A stretch of DNA of 16,360 bases from Gonapodya sp. JEL0774 (GCA_027604505.1 JADIIX010000277.1:1-16360); one strand, 5' to 3'. Shown: positions 8,228 to 16,360, counted from the stretch's first letter. The notes: generated by a model from the sequence alone, not told the origin. Made by a program: numbers and translations.

Positions 8228-9055
8228 CTATTCCCACCATTTAACGGAAAAAACAGGATACAATTTACGAAATTGGTGAAAAGTCTTAGGATGTGTTCGC
8301 TTGAGCACTACGTAGGATTTACGTCCACGTTCACCGCTACATCTCAACCTTGCGTGCGTTTCAATCATAGCTGTGTTTCTAACCGCAATCCCCTTTATCC
8401 TATCCAGGGGTATTGTGGGATCATCCACCTTTCGAGTCCGCCGTTTAACCCAGCGACGCAAAGCTCGCGATACTCGCTCCCTGTGTTTCATGTTCGTGAG
8501 CCCACACTGATATGAACACTCCCGGTGACTGAGAATAACATACACGTCGAATGGGTCTCCATGCACTTCAAAGCGAGCATCCCTCATGAGCTCATAGAGT
8601 AACAGTACCCCGGAGCGATGGTTTCCATCTTCCAGAAATTAGTTTGTCCGTATTTCAATTGCCTTGGTAACAGCTCCATGTACAACTTCCTTCCATCCTA
8701 GCGAGCCGTTGTCAAGTGACGTCGGCCTTACAGTCGAACGATAGGCGCAAGGTGCGCCAGCGGGGATTCTACCATCCAGGAGGTAGATGTTGAGACTCAG
8801 CAATCGATTCCCTAAATCTTGCTGACGAGATTCAATAGGGAAAGGAATGATTGTGTTGTTTGGAAGACCATAACGAAGGTCGAGGACCGGCCAAGGGGTG
8901 GACGCGAGTCTGGCAAAAAGCAGTTTGAGATGCATGTCGCCATTTTCCGTCTGCTGATAAACGCACCCGCTCATAGTAGATTGCAGTTCCATTAGTACTG
9001 GTCTGTAGCCAAAAAAAGAGTGAACGTGAAGCTCGAAATCCACAGATTTTTCCAT
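8228..9055 (-). pseudogene. Fic-like domain gene interrupted by an in-frame TAA
   Basis: One minus-strand frame runs from ATG at 9055 to TAG at 8228-8230 and is broken only by a TAA at 8639-8641. Upstream it reads 138 residues, including AGAPCAYR, a helix and AIEIRTN. Directly after the stop it reads FLEDGNHRSGVLLLYELM and then 106 more codons with a basic tail. The DGNxR core, the preceding helix and the AG..YR stretch resemble the Fic fold, whose motif is HPFx[D/E]GNxR. Fic proteins usually transfer AMP or other nucleotide groups to target proteins. The stop lies at, or next to, the position where the catalytic His would be expected. I therefore call a pseudogene. A short intron ending at CTGGAAG (with CTAAT just before it) would be an alternative, but it would remove part of the motif. 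The gene is divergent from the GNAT gene, with 141 bp between the starts. Confidence 0.45.
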
Positions 9056-9196
9056 GGGCCTAAACGTGGAAAGGCGTTACCTGGGGATGGGATTGAATTG
9101 GATTGGTTGGGTTCCACCCCACTCGACCTTCTCTGAGTATTGAAAGTAGTAGTGGTAACCACCCCGTTGCGACCGGGCCGAGCACTATGACTCCAA
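9056..9196. promoter_or_regulatory. Divergent promoter between the Fic-like and GNAT genes
   Basis: The 141-bp gap carries a GGGGATGGGATTG stretch and the word GGATTGGTTGGGTT at 9100-9113. The same word recurs at 10245-10258, at 13421-13434 on the minus strand, and nearly at 7049-7060. Its reverse complement contains CCAAT, the site class bound by the HAP/NF-Y complex. Promoter activity is inferred from position only. Confidence 0.35.
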
Positions 9197-10141
9197 ATGT
9201 TTTTGGTTCGCCCGCTGATTGGAAATTCGCTAGAAATGGAATTCCAAATGATGGTACTTGTCAAGCGTCCCGGAAGCTCGAAATTCGAAATCGAGAACGG
9301 GAAGGAGATCAGCGTCAACAAGGTGAGAAGCATATATTCATTTCCATGCGCAGATTCCATTGTAGACGAGAAGCACAAAAACACAAGTTTTGGGATATCA
9401 AACCTTGTTATTGTTGCTTTGCTTGACTTTGTTTCCCATGGTTTTGCTACTGCCAACATGCACGAGGGATCACGGTATATCGAGGTTGATGTCGTCTGTA
9501 GTCGCCCAGGGGCATCACCAGGTGCTGGTTCTGCTCTAATGACGAAACTTTGTGACATTGCAACTGAGAAGAACTTTAACATGACCCTACATGCTCTACC
9601 CCACGTCGTCGGCTATTACGAGCGTTATGGCTTTAGACCAATCCAAAAATGTCCGGATGGCATCGAAAACGTAACTGGCATCTCTCAAAGTCATAATACG
9701 AAGCCCCTTGAGATGTTCAGGAAGAGTGGGAAATGGGGAGAGTTGATGGCTTATGCAAAATCCAAAGGGACCATCTTTCAATCACCGGACAACGCTTACG
9801 ATGATTCACTTTGGGTCTCATACCTTGCCCTCTTGGACTTGGCAGGGTTGGCAGACGCTACCACCACGCCCCACGAGATGCGAGATGACCAAGTAAGAGC
9901 AAAGTGTCTTTCTTTTGCCCGTGCCATTGTCAACTCAAACAACGCAAACACCTCATCACCGGCAATCAAGGATTACGCAAGCGCGAACTGCGGAGGAGAT
10001 GGATATTTGCTCTGGCGCTGTGCTTCCTCGTCAAAACCCGCCTCCACACCCCCTCTACTGAAGCGGAAACGGTCCACCGTCAAGAGATCGGTGTCAACGA
10101 AGCGACAGAAGAGACCCCCGGTGCGATCGGAAGAACAGTAG
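9197..10141 (+). CDS. GNAT-type N-acetyltransferase with a basic C-terminal tail
   Basis: A single exon of 314 codons starts at ATG 9197 and ends with TAG at 10139-10141. Residues about 95-115 read as a beta strand (IEVDVVCSRPG) followed by a turn and SPGAGSALM. This matches the acetyl-CoA pyrophosphate-binding motif A (R/Q-x-x-G-x-G/A) of the GNAT fold. YYERYGF at about 140-146 matches the GNAT motif B signature. The first 90 residues would supply the earlier strands. The last 28 residues are rich in Lys/Arg (KRKRSTVKR, KRQKRP) and look like a nuclear localisation or nucleic-acid-binding tail. The predicted reaction is transfer of acetyl from acetyl-CoA to an amine; the substrate cannot be told. 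The apparent donor and acceptor at about 9320-9350 are not needed because the frame stays open. The start is uncertain, since another plus frame is also open upstream. Confidence 0.6.
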   Translation: MFLVRPLIGNSLEMEFQMMVLVKRPGSSKFEIENGKEISVNKVRSIYSFPCADSIVDEKHKNTSFGISNLVIVALLDFVSHGFATANMHEGSRYIEVDVVCSRPGASPGAGSALMTKLCDIATEKNFNMTLHALPHVVGYYERYGFRPIQKCPDGIENVTGISQSHNTKPLEMFRKSGKWGELMAYAKSKGTIFQSPDNAYDDSLWVSYLALLDLAGLADATTTPHEMRDDQVRAKCLSFARAIVNSNNANTSSPAIKDYASANCGGDGYLLWRCASSSKPASTPPLLKRKRSTVKRSVSTKRQKRPPVRSEEQ

Positions 10142-10199
10142 CCATCCGTCATCGGCGAACGCCATCACTGTAAAATCTCTTTCATACACTCGCTCTGCC

Positions 10200-10560
10200 A
10201 TGACATGAGGATCGAATGGGATGGTGATGGGGATGGATTGGATTGGATTGGTTGGGTTGTCACGCCATGACATCAAATCGAATGGTATGGGATGAAGATA
10301 TGAAATGCGTTATGAGGATGGAGGTTCTGAAACTGTTTGTTCGCGATGGATAAGGTTGCGCGTTTATTTCACTTTTATCCGGGGATTGCACAAGGCCTTA
10401 CCCACCCACACCATCCCATTCCATCTCCCCTTTGTTGTTGTAACGCGCATGGCTTCTCCGAAGGAAAATGAGCGGGCAATCATTATCCATTCGGATTTCT
10501 TCAAACAGCAACCAACGATAAGCCCTCACTATGTCGCGAGTCTCCTTCGCTTTCTCATCC
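10200..10560 (+). repeat. Inverted duplication of the promoter and first exon of the gene at 11383-13178
   Basis: This stretch aligns by eye to the reverse complement of about 13074-13455. Shared landmarks in order are GGATTGGTTGGGTT, TCGAATGGTATGGG, GGTTCTGAAACT, GCGCGTTTATTT, TTATCCGGGG, CCTTACCCACCC, CATCCCATTCCATC, ACGCGCATG and TCGGATTTCTTCAAACAGCA. Coding identity near the ATG is roughly 85-90% by eye. The copy stops inside the first exon, where a CATCCC minisatellite takes over. Confidence 0.75.
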
Positions 10561-10703
10561 CACCCCGTCCCATCCTCATCCCCCATCCTCATCCCCATCC
10601 TCATCCCACATCCGGAAAGAGATTTCGTAAAGTTTCAGAATATAGATCCCATCCCATCATCATCCCCATCCCCATCCCGGATGAAATTCGTACTGTTTCT
10701 TAA
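10449..10703 (+). pseudogene. Truncated duplicate of the first exon of the 11383-13178 gene
   Basis: The ATG at 10449 opens 36 codons closely matching the start of the minus-strand gene at 13178; both contain SDFFKQQPTISPH and VASL.RFL. After about 10557 the frame runs into the CATCCC repeat and encodes only low-complexity Pro/His/Ile until the stop at 10701-10703. The rest of the gene is absent, so this is a gene fragment that may still carry its promoter. Confidence 0.65.
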
Positions 10704-10872
10704 TCACTCATCCCATCCCCATCCCCATCCCGGATAAGTTTTCCAAAAGTTTCAGAATCTCTCATCCCATCCTCATCCCATCCCCATCCCGGATGAATTT
10801 CGAAAAGTTTCAGAATCTCTTATCCCATCCTTATCCCCATACCCATACCCATCCTATCATCATCCCATCCTC
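10557..10872 (-). repeat. GATGGG minisatellite, minus-oriented copy
   Basis: On the minus strand this is the same repeat as 7085-7660: GATGGGGATG runs separated by TTCTGAAACTTT and AAATTCATCCGGGATG-like spacers. At least four spacers of this type are visible. It differs from the 7-kb array in having only one class of spacer. Confidence 0.85.
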
Positions 10873-11382
10873 ACCCACCCCATGTAGAGAAGAGTGGACT
10901 AAGTGTATTTTGAGTGCTAAGACCTGATAAAATACTCTATTCCACCAGGCCGCGAATCTTCGATATGGCCACGACAACTTCTGACATCTATTCGCAACCC
11001 ACCCGATTGATTTCCCGTTCACAACGACTTACTGTGCACATTCTAAGCGTCTCAAAGGAGTAGTAAGGCTTATGCGAAAAACGCTTCAAGCGTGCACGTT
11101 ATTTGCGGGTGCAACGAATGCTGCATGAGTGTAGTCAAGGGTACGGACTGGCCAATATGGAGGGCACTGATCAAAACGGTGGAAGCATCTGTTTTCAACG
11201 GGGAATGCCGGACCATGGGTGATGGCATTGGCTTTGTGACTGAGGTGGAACATTGTTGATCATTCGAAGAACTTTTATTCGCAAACTGTCGAGAATATGT
11301 AGAAAAGTCACACTAGTTTACCTAGTGTAGCAAAGTTATACGATGGGTCGTTTATTATGACCCTTGCGGTAAAATACAGGGA
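10873..11382. other. Intergenic region downstream of the 11383-13178 gene
   Basis: No supported gene is visible in these 510 bp. The part nearest 11383 should be the 3' untranslated region of the minus-strand gene. It holds two short inverted repeats: ACACTAG/CTAGTGT at 11310-11328, and GGGTC/GACCC around a 9-nt spacer at about 11346-11364. A stretch at about 11105-11220 weakly resembles 7720-7840. Confidence 0.4.
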
Positions 11383-13178
11383 TTAGCGAGACTGATACAT
11401 GGAGGCGTTCTCTAACATAAGGAGTTTATGATGAGCAACAGTCAAAAGTTGACTTGCAAGTGCCTGACCATTACTGAGATCGTGCTGCATAGGGACAGTA
11501 TAGACAGGCAAGGCAAAGCACCAATCGCCATCCCTTGCAAGAACCACTCTAAAACCTTCAATAACGTAGCTCCCAATGTACATGGCTTCCCCGGTGTACT
11601 CATAATCAAGACTTGAGCTCGTGGCACTGACAACAAAACGGTGGGCATTGTAACGTACCATTTTGCTCACATCGAGTATGACACGAGCGAGGTCAGCGTA
11701 ATGTTCGACCTTGCTGGCGGAAGGTAGCTTGCCCTCGATATAAGCCTGGTCGACATAGATGTAGTTTGAAGCAGGGCGTTTCGGATCTGAAATAACGGTG
11801 TCGGTCCATGGAAGAGCTTTCGTTACAGTGAAGTCTGGTTGGTTCGAAATTGCGGGTGGCCTGCTAACACGCTCGAGGACAGTGAGAGATGGAATGCCGG
11901 CAAGTAAGGGGGCACCGTAGATTCTGAGGTAGTCGGCTTCATTAAGGCCGGAAAGTATGGGTTGGTAGGGAAGAGGTTTGGAATTCGAAGAAGGAGGCCT
12001 CTGATGGTGATCCTTCTCCCACTCTAGGAGGAGAGCACTGAGCATTGTGACGGCCATGTTACAGAGATCCGTGCGCATACTGGGTAAAGTGTAATGGACG
12101 GGTAGAGCGAACTTTTTTGAGCTGGAGCGGATGCCATCGATGAGCTTTGTCAACCATGAGAGAGGTTCCGGGTCGACGGATATGGCGACCGACTCCAAGA
12201 GGTGCTTCACGGCAGGGTTTGGAGCAAGGCCACGGGGGCTTCCTAAGAGATAGACTCTGCCTTGCAGGAGCTGTTGGGCCAATGAGCAAGACAAATCAGG
12301 AGGAATTTTGGAGACAGCGACACTGGTTGCCTTAAGGATGGTGTCCCTCAAATCGACCCCATTCAAGATAAGTTGTGGAGGGAGAGAAGAGTCCACAAGC
12401 TCCTTCAAAGAACCCATATGCAAGCGGATTCCTTGGTTCAGGACCCCGAGCTTCGCCGAGATGTATGCACCCGTGACATTGGGCATAGTGAAGTGTGGTC
12501 GATTCTTCCCGGGACGGGATCTGCGCTTTTTCTTCCTGGGTCTATTTTCGCGAATAGTAACGTCGTCATCGGTGATATACTGATCTGCTTCGTCGTCCAC
12601 AGTGTCAAGGCCATTGGTCAAGGGGGCCTCGTAATGGGGAGGGGATGGAAGTAATTGGTACTGAGACATGGAGCACATCTGCAAGAGAGTGTGTGTGTTA
12701 GTGGGAAAGAAAGATCGCTCAATAGAAACACAGAACGTGGGCAGGCTGATTCCCAAGTTGAGCACGTCGTAGGGTCACACTCTGGATCTGCCGCAATCTT
12801 TCAGCGGGGACTAGTCACTGGAACCAGAACTACGGTTCTACCCGGAACACTACAAGGGGGAACAGCTTGCCGTGTATTCGACTGATGCTGCTCGTATTCA
12901 TCCTCGATAGGCACGTCTGCCCAATCTCAAGCAACAGTCCACTTTCGTGTCCAAAACGTATACATCATCGCGATCCTTTGCCACAGAACACACACACGTA
13001 CCAACAGATGGTCAGACAACATCTCCCTAGTAACGTCGCGCATTCGCTGGTCGGTGACATGGGTGGCATCGAGAAAGCGAATCAGACTCGCCACACTGTG
13101 AGGGCTTATCGTGGGTTGCTGTTTGAAGAAATCCGAAAGGATAGTGATTGCCCGCTCCTTTTCCTTCGAAGAAAGCAT
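11383..13178 (-). CDS. Unrecognised protein, probably nuclear (two-exon model, 490 residues)
   Basis: The long exon 11383-12678 is open for 431 residues and ends with TAA at 11383-11385. It begins directly after a good acceptor (CTCTTGCAG|ATG). A first exon at 13002-13178 starts with ATG, carries 59 codons and ends at a good donor (CTGTTG|GTACGT). Both are phase 0, so the joined frame is continuous across a 323-nt intron; a small extra exon inside that intron is possible. Alternatively the coding region starts at 12678. The first exon encodes helical segments (SDFFKQQPTISPH, then a helix ending MLSDHLL). The second has an acidic patch (DTVDDEADQY) followed by a strongly basic cluster (RPRKKKRRSRPGK, about residues 105-118) that suggests nuclear import. 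The remainder looks globular, with no motif I recognise. The duplicated fragment at 10449 supports the first exon as real coding sequence. Function is unknown. Confidence 0.6.
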
Positions 13179-13475
13179 GCGCGTCACATCAACGTCGGGA
13201 GGAAGGGGGGATGGAATGGGATGGACTGGGGTGGGTAAGGTCACCCCCACGCACCCTGCTTGCGCAACCCCCGGATAAAAAAAAATAAACGCGCGACCAC
13301 ATCCCCATCCCAAATATCAATATTCGAAAAGTTTCAGAACCACCATCTCCATCCCCATCCCACCCCCACCCCCACCCCCATCCTCATGCCCATACCATTC
13401 GATCTCATGCCATAGCGTGGAACCCAACCAATCCATCCCCGTCCCCATCCCCATCCTCACAAAAAAGCAAATGGT
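13179..13475 (-). repeat. Upstream region of the 13178 gene with a third GATGGG/CACCCC minisatellite
   Basis: Read on the minus strand, this holds GATGGGGATG runs, a GGGGGTGGGGGTGG-type run (about 13362-13380), the GGATTGGTTGGGTT word (13421-13434), one TTCTGAAACTTTTCGAA spacer (about 13325-13342), GCGCGTTTATTT and TTATCCGGGGG, then the ATG at 13178. The same order occurs at 10200-10450. The block therefore behaves as a unit that was duplicated with the first exon and probably contains the promoter. Confidence 0.6.
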
Positions 13476-13510
13476 TCATCGTCTACACTCTAATGTCGTT
13501 TTCTGGTGTA

Positions 13511-13730
13511 GCCACAGCTGGTGATGAGTCACCTCGATTGGCAACTCAAAATCTTGGGGACTTTCTGAAATCACATTTTCAGTTCATGATCACGTGATCC
13601 GTGATCCGTGATCCGCATGCGCAGCTGCTCCGCCACAGCGCATCATCGGCACTCAAATTCTTGGTCACTTTCGTGGATCACAGAATCTCATCATGATCCG
13701 TGATCCTCTTTGTGATCCAAAAAATTCTCA
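13511..13730. promoter_or_regulatory. GTGATCC/GGATCAC motif cluster with a 12-bp palindrome in a divergent promoter
   Basis: GATCACGTGATC at 13588-13599 is a perfect palindrome around a CACGTG E-box. It is followed by two further GTGATCC words in tandem. About 80-120 bp on, GGATCAC, GATCCGTGATCC and GTGATCC occur again. The flanking words GCCACAGC, ACTCAAA.TCTTGG and CTTTC are repeated in the same order from about 13511 and about 13632, so the region is an imperfect tandem duplication of roughly 110-120 bp. It lies between the minus gene starting at 13178 and the plus gene starting at 13961. Binding by a bHLH-type or other dimeric factor is an inference. Confidence 0.45.
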
Positions 13731-13960
13731 AGATTTTGAAATTACCCACGAGTTGCAACTGTCTGGGCCTTGTCGAGTTTCTGTTGCCGGGTTCGTGGAT
13801 AGTGGGAGATAAGGCCCGGAGCAATGTGGCGCAGCTCTGATAAGGGTCGCCTCTTCAATGGAGACCACATCTCTTCAAATTCTACCAGCAGCAGCATAAC
13901 TCGTTGCCAACATCTCAGGTCCTGTAATTGTGAACCTTGCCTCAAACAATCTTGGTGACA

Positions 13961-14652
13961 ATGGCCCATCAAGGGGGACAACGTCTCCCACCTCTGCTAC
14001 TACGCGTCCTTGAATTCAAACCAAACCAACATACATCTCTGAACGCCCCCGGGAACAATGCTGACGTTAATACGGCCTTTTCCAACCATCCGGACAACCA
14101 TGAAACAGCCTTTATCAACACATCCGGTGATGGAACTTGGGCTCTTTATTGGGCTGGGAAACGGCTCCTGCAACTAAATGAAGATGATAAAGTGTATATA
14201 GCGATCATCTCTCCGCATGGACTACAAGTCGTCACGGATCTCGCTCTCATTGGGGATCAAATACATCGCAATTTTGCGCGTGTTTGCTCGCAAATATTCG
14301 TGAGTCACATTCGTTTGAATCCGATTCTCTCCCTCACCCCACAACTCTCACAGGTTCGAAACTCAATCCCTGCTGAGAACATCGTTGGAAGACTAAAAGT
14401 TTCCAGGCACAATCTTGAGAGGTGGGGGTTCGACCTGCCACGTGAAGGGGAATCATACAGAGAGTATTCGAATAGATGGTTGGAAGACCCTCCAGACGAT
14501 CCGGACGGTTACAATTCCATACTAAATAGGAAGGTCACATGGTTTCATAATGTGAGTTGGCTGTTCATACATGCTTTGATGTCGATGTTCAAGCAACTTC
14601 CATATCGCTTCAGAATCATGATGTTTATTGGTTGCCTTGCGAGGTTCTCTAG
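13961..14652 (+). CDS. Unrecognised small protein, three-exon model (191 residues)
   Basis: Proposed exons are 13961-14299, 14354-14551 and 14614-14652. Intron 1 (54 nt) has GTGAGT and CACAG borders and a pyrimidine-rich 3' part. Intron 2 (62 nt) has GTGAGT and CTTCAG. Joined, they give 576 nt and 191 residues ending with TAG at 14650-14652. Without splicing the frame also stays open to TAA at 14693-14695, adding a hydrophobic tail; the strong donors make splicing more likely. The product starts with a Pro/Leu/Asn-rich segment. It then reads as a mixed alpha/beta region (GTWALYWAGKRLL, KVYIAIISPHG) and ends with charged helices and WLPCEVL. I recognise no family. The GTGATCC cluster lies 230-450 bp upstream of the start. 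Confidence 0.45.
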
Positions 14653-14819
14653 GAATACAGCGTATGTCATAAATAATGTTACTAGGCTAAGCTAATTCAT
14701 ATCTATGAAACTAAGAGGTGTGGTTACCTCCATACCCTTTGTTCAGGCTACCCCCAGTTCTGACCTGCACCTGGATTGGTTAAGTTGCCCCCGCTATGCT
14801 CTACGTGTCAGCTCAGTCC

Positions 14820-15230
14820 TCCCTGACCACAGGGATGGGGAGGTCTCCCGTATCCGCTCTTGTCCCCACTCCTGCCCTCTCTCCTCTATGTTATCTGCTG
14901 CCCTGCCCCCCTTCTCTGCTCCCTGCTACGCTGACCCCCGCTCCGCTTGTGTGTGTCGTTGGCGTAGCCCCGGCTGCGCTGACCCGGCTACGCTCTCTTG
15001 TCTTCCGGCGTAGCCACCGGCTTCGCTCACCCACTTACGTACTCTTCTGTGTCGGTGGCGTCCCCCCGTTTTCGCTGACTAGGCTCTGCTCTGGTCTGTG
15101 TCGTCTGGCGTAGCCCCCGCTGCGCTCTCCTCCTTGCCCTACTCCCCGGCTACGCTGACCCCGCTTCGCTGTCCCGGCTTTGCTGACCCGGCTTCGCTGA
15201 CCCCTCCTCCTGCTCCGCTGTCACACAGCT
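14820..15230 (+). repeat. GC-rich, pyrimidine-biased tandem repeats
   Basis: Units of about 46-50 bp start with GTGTCG.TGGCGTAGCCCC at 14961, 15007, 15057 and 15107 (positions of GGCG) and continue with GGCTGCGCTGACC. From about 15151 to 15202 a shorter unit of 14-15 bp (GGCTTCGCTGACCC) is repeated about four times. GCGTAGCC at 14962-14969 and GGCTACGC at 14986-14993 can pair. Long open frames here follow from base composition and are not taken as genes. Confidence 0.7.
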
Positions 15231-15521
15231 GCCCTGATCCTGGATTGGTTGCCCAGCCTACCCTGTCCTAGAACTTCATCATGATCCCGGTCTTTGGGAG
15301 TAAGGGAATTGTAGTGTACATCATCGACAAGATGTAGTCAGAGGTGAATGAGTGTCAAAAAGTGTCCATTGTGATAACTGTTCCAAAATTGTCTGCGGCT
15401 CAACATTGCACACAAAGTGTCATTGGACTAACAGCAATTGAAAATCTACTCGTTCTGTACATTGATCACATGTTTGCGCACCTTTCTGGGTCGCGGCGTA
15501 TTCCGAGACTTTCGAACTACT
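15231..15521. other. Intergenic region, nothing recognised
   Basis: This stretch follows the GC-rich repeats and should contain the 3' untranslated region of the minus-strand gene ending at 15522. A GGATTGGTT word (CCAAT on the other strand) occurs at about 15242, and a similar one at about 14772. I see no supported gene. Confidence 0.4.
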
Positions 15522-16318
15522 CTACAATTGTTGATGATGTATAGACGCTCTGCAGGCGCTAGGGCAAGCATGGATGGGAAGCCTTGTACAGTCGGTAGCA
15601 ACTTGATCCGGTCGCGAGAGCGAGTCGATGTTCCCTTCTACAGAATACTCTGCATTGGCGTTCTCCTGTTCGTCACTCACAACCTCTCTCCGATCAATAA
15701 TCGGCTGCCTAGTTGAAAGCGTTTCCTCCAAACGACCCCACGCAGCCGCCCAACATGCAGGAACGTACCCTCGGTACGAAGGGTTACTGAGAGAAAGCCA
15801 GCGCGAATATATGTCGGGATCTGCCTGAGAGTCCATGCCATGGTAGCGCGCATAACGAGTGAGCATCCTGGGGATCTCTTTACGTTTACGAAGACGCTCA
15901 AGTTCAGAGTTTGAACCATGCGTCCGAATCGCCAGTTGGTGCGGAATTGCCCAATAGTACCTTCGACCTGAAAGGCTGTCAACAACTACACAGACAACAC
16001 AATTTTCCATTACCATGAAACATACCTTGTCCCTCAACAATTACTGAATGGGGCAGCTGACAAACAGCATCGACGTCAAGGTGATATCGTGAAGCAATTG
16101 TATCGGCATCGGCATAGCCAAAAGGCGGACATGTAGCACTTCGAAAATGTTCTTGTATTTCGAAATCGAATCTTTTCACTTCAAAACTGTTCCAAACTCA
16201 ATTTGATTATTTACAGAGTTTTGGGAATTCAACACGGTTGGAAAGTGGGACTCGTGCAAATGCAAACATCACACGAGTATCCACGCATCTCAATAGCAAG
16301 TAGATCATGTATTCGCAT
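15522..16318 (-). CDS. Unrecognised protein, three-exon model (229 residues)
   Basis: Proposed exons in transcript order are 16236-16318, 16026-16186 and 15522-15967, with introns of 49 and 58 nt. The second intron is well supported (CAAG|GTATGT and TTTCAG|GTCG), and it joins two open frames in phase. The first intron (CC|GTGTTG and ACAG|T) is weaker but also keeps phase. Together they give 690 nt from an ATG at 16318 to TAG at 15522-15524. The product has two Cys near the N-terminus (CDVCIC), a mixed region with RRYYWAIPHQL, a basic helix (RLRKRKEIPRML) and an acidic, probably disordered C-terminal third. No family is recognised. If the first intron is wrong, the gene may continue beyond the window edge. 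Confidence 0.45.
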
Positions 16319-16360
16319 TGAGAATCAGCGTTAGACTGAGTGAAGCACAAAGAAGGGCGG

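Noticed and set aside
9320-9353. Intron in the GNAT gene (GTGAGAAG to GCGCAG or TTGTAG)
   Set aside because: The lengths (31 or 43 nt) would break the open frame, and 31 nt is very short for a spliceosomal intron.
8992-9582. Minus-strand ORF of 196 codons
   Set aside because: It is antisense to the GNAT gene, has no domain-like pattern, and its other strand carries GNAT motifs.
13742-13981. Minus-strand ORF of 79 codons with a protein-like composition and an ATTACAG acceptor at about 13924
   Set aside because: No upstream coding exon is seen on that strand, and it overlaps the start of the plus-strand gene; it may be a remnant but support is too thin.
14705-15113. Plus-strand ORFs of about 100 codons in the GC-rich stretch
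   Set aside because: They are rich in Cys, Pro, Ser and Leu as expected from pyrimidine-rich repeats and have no start context or domain.

Overview
The window looks like nuclear DNA of a filamentous or zoosporic fungus. Genes sit on both strands and carry short spliceosomal introns (49-68 nt where resolved), with GT-AG and occasional GC-AG borders. Promoters lack bacterial signals, and long GATGGG-type minisatellites separate the genes. Several products belong to groups expanded in fungi: a TKL-type kinase, an RI-type LRR array, a hyaluronan/chitin-synthase-like GT2 tail and an MLKL_NTD-like four-helix bundle. The kinase and LRR style suggests an early-diverging (chytrid-like) fungus, but that placement is only an impression.

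Layout. 1-540 (+): 3' end of a multi-pass GT2 polysaccharide synthase. 1035-6644 (-): one 20-exon gene whose predicted 1134-residue product joins an MLKL_NTD/HeLo-like bundle, an apparently active TKL kinase, a coiled coil and 15 RI-type LRRs. Each LRR is encoded by exactly one exon, flanked by near-identical phase-1 introns. 6.8-7.0 kb: its probable promoter and an orphan terminal exon. 7.08-7.66 kb: GATGGG minisatellite. 7.66-8.2 kb: decayed sequence with TGATAC repeats. 8228-9055 (-): Fic-like gene broken by one in-frame TAA inside the Fic motif. 9197-10141 (+): GNAT-type acetyltransferase with a basic tail. 10.2-10.87 kb: an inverted, truncated copy of the 5' end of the next gene, running into a second minisatellite. 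11383-13178 (-): unrecognised nuclear-looking protein. 13.2-13.9 kb: third minisatellite and a GTGATCC/CACGTG palindrome cluster in a divergent promoter. 13961-14652 (+): unrecognised three-exon gene. 14.8-15.23 kb: GC-rich tandem repeat. 15522-16318 (-): unrecognised three-exon gene.

The most notable object is the kinase-LRR gene. Its domain order is that of an immune-type receptor: putative membrane-acting bundle, kinase switch, oligomerising coiled coil, repeat sensor. Its LRR exon array is homogenised in introns and helices, but varies at the residues expected to be exposed on the beta face. That is the pattern of a repeat-based recognition surface that can be remodelled by recombination or exon skipping. 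All functional statements are inferred from sequence reading; no database search was possible.
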